Assembly (NCBI RefSeq): GCF_000961885.1
Contig: NZ_JZKH01000022.1
Coordinates: forward strand, 1 to 64,000
Direction of reading: 5' to 3'
Source: Streptomyces rubellomurinus
GTDB taxonomy: Bacteria > Actinomycetota > Actinomycetes > Streptomycetales > Streptomycetaceae
DNA: 64,000 nt
How positions within the stretch are numbered: position 1 is the first letter of the stretch; each line of letters starts with the position of its first letter. Positions 45,501-64,000 of this stretch are shown piece after piece. Position numbers and translations under genes: made by a program. The notes beneath the pieces were generated by a model that was not told the DNA's origin, ran no database searches, and worked only from the letters and a program-made list of their open reading frames with translations.

Positions 45501-48500
45501 CGGCGGCCGCGACGCTGCCGCGCGGGCCGGCGGTGAGCGTCCACTCGGTGTCCCCGGCGGTGCGGGACAGGCGCAGCCGCAGCGCGTCGTGGGCGTCCAG
45601 GACGGTCTGCAGTGCCGCCGCCAGCCGCTCGCGGCCGGGCTCGGCGGGTGCGGTGACCAGCATGGACTGGTGGTAGCCGTCGATCGGTCCGCCGCGCTCG
45701 CGCAGCCAGTGCACGATCGGGGTCAGCGGGACCTCGCCGGTCCCGTCGTCCGAACCGGCGTCGAAGGGGGTTTCGATGCCCTCCTCGGCGGCCTCGGCGA
45801 GCGCGGCCGGGGTCTTGCCCGCGAACACGTCCCGGGTCCGCAGCACCAGCCCCCGCTCGCGGGCGGTGCTGACCAGCCGGATGGCGATGATGCTGTCGCC
45901 GCCGAGGTCGAAGAAGTTGTCGTCCGGGCCCACTCCGGGCAGGCCGAGGGCGTCGGCGACCAGCTCGCACAGCACCCGCTCGCGCTCGGTGCGCGGCTCC
46001 CGGGCGGACGCCGTGACGGTGATCTCGGGCGCGGGCAGCGCCTTGCGGTCGAGCTTGCCGTTGGAGGTCAGCGGCAGGGCGTCGAGCTGCACGAAGGCGG
46101 CCGGGACCATGTACGAGGGCAGGCCGGCGGCCGCGTGGTCGCGCAGGTCGGCGGTGCTCGGCCGCTGCCCGGGCTCGGGCACCAGGTAGGCGACCAGGCG
46201 CTTGTCGCCGGGCCGGTCCTCGCGGACCACCACGGCGGCCTCGGCGACCAGCGGGTGGGACAGGACGGCGGCCTCGGCCTCGCCCAGTTCGATCCGGAAG
46301 CCACGGATCTTGACCTGCTGGTCCGCGCGGCCGAGGTACTCCAGCTGCCCGTCGGCGGCCCAGCGGGCCACGTCGCCCGAGCGGTACATCCGGGTACCGG
46401 GGTCGCCGAAGGGGTCGGCGACGAAGCGCTCGGCGCTCAGCGCGGGGCGGCCCAGGTAGCCGCGGGCCAGGCCCTCGCCGGCGATGTACAGTTCCCCGGC
46501 GGTGCCGGTCGGGGCGGGGCGCAGCGCGCTGTCGAGCACGTACACCCGCAGGTCCGGGATGCCCCGGCCGATGACGCTGCCGCGCCCGGCGGCGGCGGTC
46601 GCGCGGTCCAGCGCCACGTAGCTGACGTGCACGGTGGTCTCGGTGATGCCGTACATGTTGATCAGCAGCGGCGCGGTGTCCGGGTGGCGGTCGTACCACT
46701 CCTGGAGCCGGCTCAGCTCCAGCGCCTCGCCGCCGAACACCACGGCCCGCAGGGCCAGCGACGCCGGCTCGGGGCGGCGGCGCTCGGCCTGGACCAGCTG
46801 GTAGAACGCGGACGGCGTCTGGTTCAGGACCGTGACCCGCTCGCGCTCCAGGAGCGCGACGAAGTCCTCGGGGGAGCGGCTGACCGCGAACGGCACCACG
46901 ACCAGCCGGCCGCCGTGCAGCAGGGCGCCCCACAGCTCCCAGACGGAGAAGTCGAAGGCGTAGGAGTGGAACAGCGTCCACACGTCGTCGGGCCCGAAGC
47001 CGAACCAGTGGTCGGTGGCGCCGAACAGGCGCACCACGTTGCGGTGCGGCACCACGACGCCCTTGGGACGGCCGGTGGAGCCGGAGGTGTAGATGACGTA
47101 GGCCGGGTTCCGGGGCTCGGCGACGGCGGCCCGGTCGTGGGCCGGGTGGCGGGCCAGCCGGTCGGCGGTGTCCGCGGCGTCGAGGTCCAGCCGGGGCACC
47201 TCGACGTCCTCGGGGACGGTCAGCTCGACGCCGGTGGCGGTCAGCAGCAGCGTCGGGGCGGCGTCCCGGAGCATGTAGGCGATCCGGTCGGCCGGGTAGT
47301 CGGGGTCGATCGGCAGGTAGGCGGCGCCGGCCTTGAGCACGGCGAGCAGGGCGACCACCAGTTCGGTGCCGCGGGGCAGGGCGATCGCCACGAACTGCTC
47401 GGGCCGTACGCCCCGGTCGGTCAGCTCCGCGGCGAGGCGGTTGGCCCGCTCGTTCAGCTCCCGGTACGTCAGCCGCTCCTCGCCGCACACCACGGCCGTG
47501 CGATCGGGGAAGGCCGCGGCACGGGTCTCGAACAGCGCGGGCAGGGTGGTGGCGGCGGGGTCGTCGGTGTCCTCCTCGCCGCTGCCCCACTCGACCAGGA
47601 TCCGGCGCAGCTCGGTCTCGCCCACCAGGTCGACGCGGCCCAGCAGGGTGTCGGGGCCGACGGCGGAGAGGTTCTGCAGCAGGGTGAGGAAGTGCTCCTG
47701 GTGGTCGGCCAGTTCGGGGCCGTAGCGCTCGGGGTTGGCGTCGAAGTCGATCCGCAGCCCGCCGTCGCGGGTGCGGTCGTAGACGATCACCGACATGTCG
47801 TCGGCGGGGCCGATCGCCAGGTTGTGGCCGGTGGAGGCGTGCCCGCCGAAGGTCAGGTCGTAGTCGAACATCATGATGTTGACCTGCGGGCCGACCAACG
47901 GCTGGTCGGAGGCGAGGAGTCTGAGGTCGCGGCGCATCTCCTCGAAGCGGTAGCGCTGGTGGCGCATCGCGTTGCGCATCTGCGCGGAGACGTGGTGCAG
48001 CAGGTCGGCGACCGTCATGTCGGGGCGCACGGTCACCCGCAGCGGCAGCACGTTGGAGACCATGCCGGGCACCTTGCGGCCGACCGCGCCCAGGCGGGTG
48101 GTGACGGGCAGGCCGAGGACGACCTCGGGCGCGCCGGTCATCCGCTGCAACTGCAGCGCGGTGGCCGCGATGATCAGGGACGGCCAGGTGACGGCGGCCT
48201 CCCGGGCGGTCTCGCGAAGCCGGTCGGCGCTCGCGGCGTCCAGGTGGACGGTGCGCCGCTCCAGGCTGCGGGCGGTGCGAGGGGTGGTGCCGGAGAGGCT
48301 GGGCAGTTCCTCCGGCAGGTCGGCCAGGGCGCCGTTCCAGTAGGCGCGGTCGCGCTCGTGCTTGTCGCCGGCGAGGTACTCGGCCTCGGCGGCCAGCAGG
48401 TCGGCCAGCGGGGCGAACGGGCTCGGCCCGATCGGCCCGCCCGCGGCCAGCTCGGAGTACGTCTGGGCGACCCGCTGGGCGATCATGGCCACGGTGAAGC

Positions 48501-48933
48501 CGTCCACCAGGATGTGGTGGTAGCGGTGCAGCCAGAACCAGTGGTCGTCGGCGGCCCGGAACAGGGCGAAGCGGAACAGCCGGTCGCTCTCCAGGTCCAG
48601 CGGCACGGCCAGGTCGGCGCGGCCCCAGGCCTCGACCGCGGCCACCGGATCGGCTTCGGCGCTGACGTCGACGAGATCGAGGGACCACGCGGGGTCGGGA
48701 TCGAGGGTCTGTACGGCGGTGCGGCCGTCGGTGCTGAACCGGGCGCGCAGGGTCTCGGCCTCGGCGACCGTCCGGCGCAGCGCCGTCTCGAAGAGCTCGG
48801 GGTCCACGGGGCCGTGGATCTCCAGGAACTCGCCGGTGTTGTAGATGGTGTTGGCCGGGTCGAGCTGCTGGGCGAACCAGATGCCGGCCTGCGCGGACGT
48901 CAGGGGAAGTGCGGAGTCGTGATGGTCGGACAT
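31984..48933 (-). CDS. NRPS-1: four-module nonribosomal peptide synthetase without thioesterase
   Basis: 5649 aa from ATG 48933 ([20 protein letters not shown]). Domain order with rough residues: C1 8-450, A1 460-980, T1 985-1050, E1 1060-1525; C2 1535-1975, A2 2000-2510, T2 2520-2580, E2 2595-3065; C3 3080-3530, A3 3540-4050, T3 4070-4140; C4 4155-4610, A4 4620-5540 with an N-methyltransferase inserted at about 5085-5335, T4 5545-5610, acidic tail to 5649. All HHxxxDG motifs, carrier serines and A-domain core motifs are intact. C1 resembles the first condensation domain of DhbF/EntF-type synthetases. No TE or reductase domain closes the protein; the end ([17 protein letters not shown]) looks like a docking motif. 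Predicted residues: D-(allo)Thr, D-X, Thr, N-Me-aromatic. Confidence 0.95.
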   Translation of the reverse strand: MSDHHDSALPLTSAQAGIWFAQQLDPANTIYNTGEFLEIHGPVDPELFETALRRTVAEAETLRARFSTDGRTAVQTLDPDPAWSLDLVDVSAEADPVAAVEAWGRADLAVPLDLESDRLFRFALFRAADDHWFWLHRYHHILVDGFTVAMIAQRVAQTYSELAAGGPIGPSPFAPLADLLAAEAEYLAGDKHERDRAYWNGALADLPEELPSLSGTTPRTARSLERRTVHLDAASADRLRETAREAAVTWPSLIIAATALQLQRMTGAPEVVLGLPVTTRLGAVGRKVPGMVSNVLPLRVTVRPDMTVADLLHHVSAQMRNAMRHQRYRFEEMRRDLRLLASDQPLVGPQVNIMMFDYDLTFGGHASTGHNLAIGPADDMSVIVYDRTRDGGLRIDFDANPERYGPELADHQEHFLTLLQNLSAVGPDTLLGRVDLVGETELRRILVEWGSGEEDTDDPAATTLPALFETRAAAFPDRTAVVCGEERLTYRELNERANRLAAELTDRGVRPEQFVAIALPRGTELVVALLAVLKAGAAYLPIDPDYPADRIAYMLRDAAPTLLLTATGVELTVPEDVEVPRLDLDAADTADRLARHPAHDRAAVAEPRNPAYVIYTSGSTGRPKGVVVPHRNVVRLFGATDHWFGFGPDDVWTLFHSYAFDFSVWELWGALLHGGRLVVVPFAVSRSPEDFVALLERERVTVLNQTPSAFYQLVQAERRRPEPASLALRAVVFGGEALELSRLQEWYDRHPDTAPLLINMYGITETTVHVSYVALDRATAAAGRGSVIGRGIPDLRVYVLDSALRPAPTGTAGELYIAGEGLARGYLGRPALSAERFVADPFGDPGTRMYRSGDVARWAADGQLEYLGRADQQVKIRGFRIELGEAEAAVLSHPLVAEAAVVVREDRPGDKRLVAYLVPEPGQRPSTADLRDHAAAGLPSYMVPAAFVQLDALPLTSNGKLDRKALPAPEITVTASAREPRTERERVLCELVADALGLPGVGPDDNFFDLGGDSIIAIRLVSTARERGLVLRTRDVFAGKTPAALAEAAEEGIETPFDAGSDDGTGEVPLTPIVHWLRERGGPIDGYHQSMLVTAPAEPGRERLAAALQTVLDAHDALRLRLSRTAGDTEWTLTAGPRGSVAAAELLRHVDATGTDTAGLAALIEREHAAAVARLAPTEGVMLQAVWFDAGPGRTGRLLIVAHHLVVDGVSWRILLPDLRQAWEGATAGTPAPLRATTSLRSWARRLSELAQEPAQTAELSRWTDQLAAPDPLLTDRPLDRARDTGATTRTLTLTLPAAVTEALLTRVPPAYHAGINDVLLTGLALAVARWRESRTGSRDTAVLVDLESHGREDLFDGVDLSRTVGWFTSIFPVRLDPATTDPGTALKRVKEQLRALPLGGLGHGLLRHLNPETAGALAGLATPQIGFNYLGRFAGSAAGEDTAWAPAPEGGLRGAADPAMPVAHAIEVNALAEDRAEGPRLVAHWSWPDAVLPERELRALAEGWFEALTALAAHADRPGSGGRTPSDLPLVPLGQADIDELEGAFPQLADVLPLAPLQEGLLFHTLYDDQAPDVYCVQFLFELAGAVDTAALRAATDALLRRHPNLGAGFRLTGANTPVQIYPGATEVPWELLDLTALHGERQDAELTRILDEDRARRFDPAHPPLLRFTLVRLAAERSLLLFTSHHVLMDGWSMAALVRELLSLYDTRGDAAALPRVTPYRDYLAWLAQQDEPPARQAWAAALDGVTEPTLLAGAAAAGVAAPEQLMVELPEEFTAELTARARSCGLTLSTVLQGSWALLLARLTGRDDVVFGTTVSGRPPQMTGIEHTLGLFINTLPVRLRLAPGETLLETLTRFQDEQSQLMDHHHLGLAEIQRLTGLGELFDTLAVFENYPLGFADLTSPSGSLRVTDVDGRDAAHYPLTLTAIPGTRMRLRLQYRPDVFGRAEVERIADRLRQLLATVVAAPEQRVARTDALAPEERHRLLVEWNATERPVEPATLAQLVEAQVARTPDAVAVDFEGGTHTYAELNRRANRLARLLAARGLGPERTAALLLPRSADLVVAELAVLKTGAAYLPVDPQHPLDRIVFMLEDARPAVVLTAGDLGALSPEGTGTADRSETLWLALDDATTLAELERQGDGDLTDADRTAPVSVLNTAYVIYTSGSTGRPKGVAVTHSGLASFSAAEARRFDVTPDSRVLMFASPSFDASVLELCMALPAGAALVVPPAGPLAGELLGEVLAGRRISHTLIPPAALAGLPAAGFPELRTLVVGGDACSPELVAAWAPGRRMINAYGPTEVTVAATMSAPLTPDGTAPSIGGPIDNTRVYVLGPDLAPVPVGVAGELYVTGAGLARGYLGRAGLTAERFVADPFGAPGTRMYRTGDLVRRRPDGDLDFLGRTDEQVKVRGFRIEPGEIETVLAAHPAVARVAVVVREDAPGVKRLVAYAVPADGAGLTGAELRVHAAAALPEYMVPSACVVLAALPLTPHGKLDRKALPAPAYEAAGDGRAPGNPTEELMCRLFAEALGLDRVGTGDSFFDLGGDSIVSIQLVTRARRAGLVFTPRDVFAHKTVEALAAVAQTIDEDAPDTPADDGIGAVSLTPIVHWLRERAAPIDAFSQSMLLRVPAALDLAQLRTALQAVIDHHDALRLRLTRTGGIIWGLETTARGSVPAAEVLRHVPAHDLDEQALDTLIATEEEAARTRLAPEAGTMLQAVWFDAGADRPGRLLLVAHHLVVDGVSWRILLPDLAEAWQDAAQGRAPRLQPVGTSLRRWSEQLTALAQDPARLNELQFWAEAVGAGDPALADRPLDRTKDVAAHARSISLTLPAELTAPLLTTVPGAFNGRINDVLLTALALAAEQWRVRRGRDGDGTLLVDLEGHGREEIVPGADLSRTIGWFTSLYPVRIAPGPVEWAEALAGGDALGAAVMRVKEQLLAVPDNGIGFGLLRHLNPQTGPMLATLPAAQIGFNYLGRFAAQSPLGVPGWETTSGDALGGSGDPAMPFSHPLELVALTEDRHDGPHLTATWTWPDGLFGEEDVRELAEAWFAVLTALVGRTGRTDRAALTPSDLPLVRIRQAELDRLQAGGELADVLPLAPLQEGLLFHSLYDDSGPDVYNVQLLFDLEGELDAEALRASARALLARHASLRAGFVQEGLEQPVQVVLREVPLEWHDHDLTALPRERHAREVERLVAEDRERRFDLARPPLVRFTLIRTGERSHRLVLTNHHILLDGWSVPLLVQELFALYARRGDGSGLPPVPPYRDYLEWLSGQDRGEAERAWTVALEDVTEPTRIAPYVPGRTAVLPERVTVDLTEELTAALGALARRLGVTVNTVLQGAWALLLGRLTGRDDVVFGTTAAGRPPELADVERMVGLFINTLPVRVAVDPAEPLQDLLVRLQGDQADLLGHQHLSLTDIQRLTGGGELFDTLVVFENYPLDPSVLDLPGTGLTVVGAEGRDATHYALSLIAVPGARLNLRFNYRPDVLTPARTEELAERLVRLLETAVATPELPVGRLETVAPDELDRLLVEWGGADRKAVAAPRATLAELFEAAVGRDGDRVAVVCDEQRLTYAELNARANRLARLLAAHGAGPERFVAVALPRGVDLVVALLAVVKAGAAYVPVDPDYPADRVAFMVADSRPTLVLSATGVATDLAEGVARIDVDAADTAAALDGLSPEDLRDGERTAVLSAANAAYVIYTSGSTGRPKGVVVPHGNVTGLFGATDHWFHFGADDVWTLFHSYAFDFSVWELWGALLHGGRLVVVPHTVSRSPEEFLRLLVRERVTVLNQTPSAFYQLAQADEEAPETGRQLTLRHVVFGGEALDSRRLAGWYERHADDAPRLVNMYGITETTVHVTHTELTEAGAAGAAPGGIGSAIPDLALYVLDSALRPALPGVPAELYVAGRGLARGYLGRPGLSAERFVADPFGAPGTRMYRTGDVVRWSGDGRLEYVGRADDQVKIRGFRIELGEVEAAVAAAPGVGQAAVLVREDVPGDKRLVAYVVPTAGRTPDQAGLRAAVADALPDYMVPSAFVVLETLPLTSNGKLDRRALPAPQLSHGAAGRPARTPEEEILCRLFAEVLGRSEVGIDESFFDLGGHSLLATKLISRVRTAFDAEVPIRVLFEAPTVAALAEQLGVAHRARTALRPMPRPYDVPLSFAQRRLWFINRFDGQSSTYLMPYAMRLTGALDRVALQGALDDLVERHESLRTVFPEVAGVPRQRVLSLQEGRAELQVRELTEEQLQEAVTAASTRGFDLEAETPLRAHLFVLGPDRAVLLLVLHHIVADGWSLVPLANDLTAAYAARRAGDAPGWAPLPVQYADYTLWQHELLGSEADPDSQISNQLAYWTDQLTGIPDELELPADRPRPAAPSYRGGGVLLSVKPETHRALTALARERGATLYMVLQSGIAALLTRMGAGTDIPIGSAIAGRTDEALDELVGFFVNTLVLRTDTSGDPSFRELLERVRVTDLAAYAHQDMPFERLVEILNPARSTARHPLFQVALGLENNDKADWRLDGLECVPQPIGMQVARFDLLFSFREALSADGTGEGLDGYIEFSTDLFDEATVQRLAEWFVRLLDGAAARPDLPIGRIALLGRAERDATLREWNDTAADLPVGTLPELFEARVALAPEATALVYEGERLTYAQLNARANRLARHLAARGIGAEDLVALALPRSVDLVVALLAVSKTGAAYLPVDPSYPQDRIGYMLTDARPARLVTRSATAAELPEDARGIARTLLDDPDTEAAVAALSPADLTDADRRDGPLRLGNAAYVIYTSGSTGRPKGVVVSHRGVSNLASAKRERFAVTPDSRMLQFASPSFDAAFCELSVTLLTGATLVLAPAERLVPGVALAELVAETGATHAILPPVALKVMPADSLGSLTTVAVAGEACSPELVETWSAGRRMINAYGPTEMTVCTTMSRPLAGAQTPPIGAPLPNTRVYVLDTNLQPVPVGMVGELYSTGVQLARGYLNRPDVTAERFVADPFGAPGERMYRTGDLVRWRADGELEFVGRVDEQVKLRGFRIEPGEIESLLLRHPAVGQAAVVVREDRPGERQLVGYVVPMEEDAAAERDEEHEGEQIDEWQVVFDDGYSQSVDTAFGENFTGWGSSYDGQPIPLPQMREWRAATVERIMALRPERVLELGVGSGLILSQVAPHVEAYWGTDFSDAAIETLRGEVAGIDALAGRVELRTQPADDLSGLPTGFFDTVVVNSVAQYFPNADYLEQVIRQALDLVVPGGAVFLGDIRNLRLQRCFQTGIKLHGPEATQSTAGLRRAVEQGVLMEKELMVDPEYFPALRASRGGIGDIDIRIKRGQYHNELTRHRYDVVLRKDGAAPAAEATVHWRWGVEVLDVEQLTKRLANERPALLRVTGAPNGRLAREIGAMRALESGSPLDEVVALHAGGQPLPSDIDPEQFHQLAEDNGYFAAITWSSGAADTVDVVFSLSPDLPGDALYRPAGAATDPSAWVNNPIARRDVGALAISLRDYLRGQLPDYMVPSALVPLEALPVTPNGKLDRRALPAPDYLGVSSGRAPSTPNEEVLADLFATVLGLPKVGVDDSFFELGGDSIISIQLVSRARAAGLLITAQDVFTQRSVAGLARVATEAPADGADDVDPSGAGEDEDGIDLSLVELSEDDLSLLEEF
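36520..39725 (-). other. NRPS-1 module 3: C-A(Thr)-T
   Basis: C3 accepts a D-residue donor ([24 protein letters not shown]). A3 pocket D F W N V G M V H, again Thr, with core sequence nearly identical to A1. Carrier [10 protein letters not shown] is the type followed by an ordinary L-L condensation domain; no epimerase. Confidence 0.78.
39730..44345 (-). other. NRPS-1 module 2: C-A(unknown)-T-E
   Basis: C2 is a D-accepting type ([24 protein letters not shown]), matching the upstream epimerase. A2 pocket by eye: D A L L V G A V A ([33 protein letters not shown]). It does not match a code I know; a large hydrophobic or aromatic residue is possible. T2 LGGDSI and E2 are intact. Confidence 0.6.
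44350..48933 (-). other. NRPS-1 module 1: C-A(Thr)-T-E
   Basis: A1 motif [37 protein letters not shown]; the eight-residue pocket by GrsA alignment is D F W N V G M V H plus Lys, the Thr code (DFWNIGMVHK). Carrier motif LGGDSI precedes an epimerase with [10 protein letters not shown] and FNYLGRF, so Thr is inverted at the alpha carbon. C1 has HHILVDG. Confidence 0.8.
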
Positions 48934-48968
48934 GGTGCGGAAGTCCCTCAAATCCGTCGAGGCCGGAA

Positions 48969-48999
48969 GCCGTGCCGGGCCCGCGGGGTCCGGCACGGC
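48969..48999 (-). promoter_or_regulatory. Hairpin between P450 and NRPS-1
   Basis: GCCGTGCCGG (48969-48978) pairs with CCGGCACGGC (48990-48999) around 11 bases, in the 95-base gap after the P450 stop. It may attenuate read-through or protect the transcript; no promoter is seen, so NRPS-1 probably depends on transcription from upstream. Confidence 0.45.
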
Positions 49000-49028
49000 G
49001 TCGTCATGGTGGGAATCTGGTCGCGGTC

Positions 49029-50279
49029 TCAGCGCGCGGCAGGGCCCAGGGCGACCGGGAGCGTGCGCAGGATGCGGGAGATCGGGGTGGGCAGCCAGCC
49101 CAGGTCCTTCGGGTCCGCCGCGAGCTTGAGGTCGGGGTAGCGCTGCAGCAACCGGCCGACCGCGGTCTGCGCCTGGATCCGGGCCAGCGGCGCGCCCAGG
49201 CAGTAGTGGATGCCCTGGCCGAACGCCAGGTGACCGGAGGTGTCCCGGGTGATGTCGAACAGCTCCGCGTTCGGGAAGCGCTGCTCGTCCCGGTTGGCCG
49301 ACCCGAGCGACAGGGCGACGAGGTCGCCCTTCTTGATCTCGGTGTCGCCGATGGTCATGTCCTCGGCGACGAAGCGGAGGTTGTTGAGGATCACCGGGCT
49401 CTCGTAGCGCAGGACCTCCTCCACCGCGTTCGGCAGCAGCTCCGGCTTCTCCCGCAGCAGCGCGGCCTGCTCCGGGTGGTTCTGCAGCGCCAGGACGGTG
49501 CTGCCGATCAGCCCGGCCACCGACTCGTAGCCGGCCGCCAGCAGCAGGAACGCCGTCGAGAGCAACTCCTGCTCGGTGAGCCGGTCGTCGTCCTCCCGGG
49601 CCTGGACCAGGACGCTGAGCAGGTCGTCCTTCGGCTCGGCGCGTCGGGAGTCCAGCAGGTCCTGCATCCGCTCGGCGATCGCGGTGGCGATCTCGATGCG
49701 CGACCGCTCGGTCTCGATCCCGCGGGACGAGTCCGACCAGCCCCGGAAGACCGCCTCGTCCTCGGCGGAAGCCCCGAGCATCGTGCAGATCATCGAGAGT
49801 GCCAGCCGCCAGGCGAAGGCGTCCATCAGGTCGACCTCGTCCTGGCCGGCCATGGCGTCAAGGAGCTCGTCGACGCGCTGCTCCACCGTCGGACGCAGTC
49901 GCTCGACGTGCCGGGCGGAGAACGCCTGACCGACCAGCTTGCGCAGGCGGGTCTGGACCGGCGGGTCGCAGTTGCCCATGTGCTGGCCGACCACGTCGAA
50001 GATGCCGGGCTTCTCCGGCTTCGGCTCGTTCGCCCGGGCCGGGGAGTCGGGGCGGAAGTTGCTGCTGAGCCGCCGGTCGACGTGCCCGGCGCGGACGTCC
50101 TCGAAGTGGATGAGGGCGTGCACGTCGACCCCGGCGCCGGGGATGGCGGTGTGCCAGGTGCGCCCCTTCGCGCGCAGGCCCCGGTAGAAGCCGTGCGGGT
50201 CCGCCAGCACGGCCGGGTCGAACAGCTGTACCGGCTGCTCGCCTTCGTCGGCGGGCTCGGGGGTGGTGCCTTCCTGCAT
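49029..50279 (-). CDS. Cytochrome P450, peptide-tailoring candidate
   Basis: 416 aa from ATG 50279, typical of soluble bacterial P450s. Heme-ligand loop [15 protein letters not shown] with Cys360; ExxR in EEVLRYESP; the substrate-side motif [18 protein letters not shown]. In the I-helix the usual acid-alcohol pair (A/G-G-x-E/D-T) reads [11 protein letters not shown], with Ser in place of Thr. It sits between the two NRPS genes (67 bases after NRPS-2, 95 before NRPS-1) on the same strand, so it likely hydroxylates or cross-links an amino acid or the peptide; an aromatic residue (Tyr) is a plausible target. No ferredoxin gene is nearby. Confidence 0.9.
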   Translation of the reverse strand: MQEGTTPEPADEGEQPVQLFDPAVLADPHGFYRGLRAKGRTWHTAIPGAGVDVHALIHFEDVRAGHVDRRLSSNFRPDSPARANEPKPEKPGIFDVVGQHMGNCDPPVQTRLRKLVGQAFSARHVERLRPTVEQRVDELLDAMAGQDEVDLMDAFAWRLALSMICTMLGASAEDEAVFRGWSDSSRGIETERSRIEIATAIAERMQDLLDSRRAEPKDDLLSVLVQAREDDDRLTEQELLSTAFLLLAAGYESVAGLIGSTVLALQNHPEQAALLREKPELLPNAVEEVLRYESPVILNNLRFVAEDMTIGDTEIKKGDLVALSLGSANRDEQRFPNAELFDITRDTSGHLAFGQGIHYCLGAPLARIQAQTAVGRLLQRYPDLKLAADPKDLGWLPTPISRILRTLPVALGPAAR

Positions 50280-50346
50280 CGGGTGGGCTGCCTCTCTAGT
50301 GGATGGTGATGGTCGTGTCCGGAGCCGAACCGCCCTGGCGGGCGCC

Positions 50347-64000
<13,654 letters not shown>

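Noticed and set aside
47580..48933. Reading the cluster as a catecholate siderophore because C1 resembles DhbF/EntF
   Set aside because: No dihydroxybenzoate genes, aryl-AMP ligase, iron uptake genes or Ser/Orn modules are visible; the resemblance concerns the C-domain subtype only.

Overview
This 64 kb window is very GC-rich. It uses GTG and TTG starts freely, and its family content is actinomycete: an ECF sigma factor, an XRE-TPR regulator, a beta-helix/AAA ATPase, Tat and lipoprotein signals, and a giant NRPS. It is most likely a Streptomyces- or Kitasatospora-type chromosome. I saw no tRNA, rRNA, CRISPR array, insertion sequence, origin or att site.

Left part, 1-31.8 kb: mixed chromosomal genes in short operons. 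In order these are: an M23 peptidase (cut by the left edge) coupled to a Tat-exported esterase; a neprosin-type glutamic peptidase divergent from an XRE-TPR regulator, with a palindromic promoter between them; small membrane and secreted proteins; a complete pqqA-pqqC-pqqDE-pqqB operon convergent with a secreted PQQ-like beta-propeller protein; a SUKH-like protein; a cysteine-tailed protein coupled to an orphan histidine kinase, followed by a degenerate second copy of the kinase end; a beta-helix/double-AAA ATPase and a VWA protein whose promoter matches the DNA-damage (PafBC/RecA-NDp) pattern; an ECF sigma factor; a serine beta-lactamase-like hydrolase; a phospholipase D-like protein and a phosphoesterase; a divergent MFS/MarR pair with overlapping operators and probably leaderless transcripts; and a lipoprotein beta-propeller.

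Right part, 30-64 kb, all on the minus strand: a nonribosomal peptide cluster that runs off the right edge. Transcription order is NRPS-2 (partial, ends in a thioesterase), a cytochrome P450, NRPS-1 (four modules, no thioesterase), a strong hairpin, then a DrrA/DrrB-type ABC exporter. By-eye specificity codes suggest NRPS-1 makes D-(allo)Thr, D-X, Thr, N-methyl-aromatic, and NRPS-2 ends ...Asp, Gly, D-Y, Tyr, thioesterase. The TE-less protein must hand its chain to another protein, so gene order and assembly order probably differ. The Asp-Gly-D-residue stretch resembles calcium-binding lipopeptides, but the product is not identifiable from this window. No MbtH-like gene, lipid- or aryl-activating enzyme, precursor-supply gene or cluster regulator is present here; they may lie beyond position 64000.
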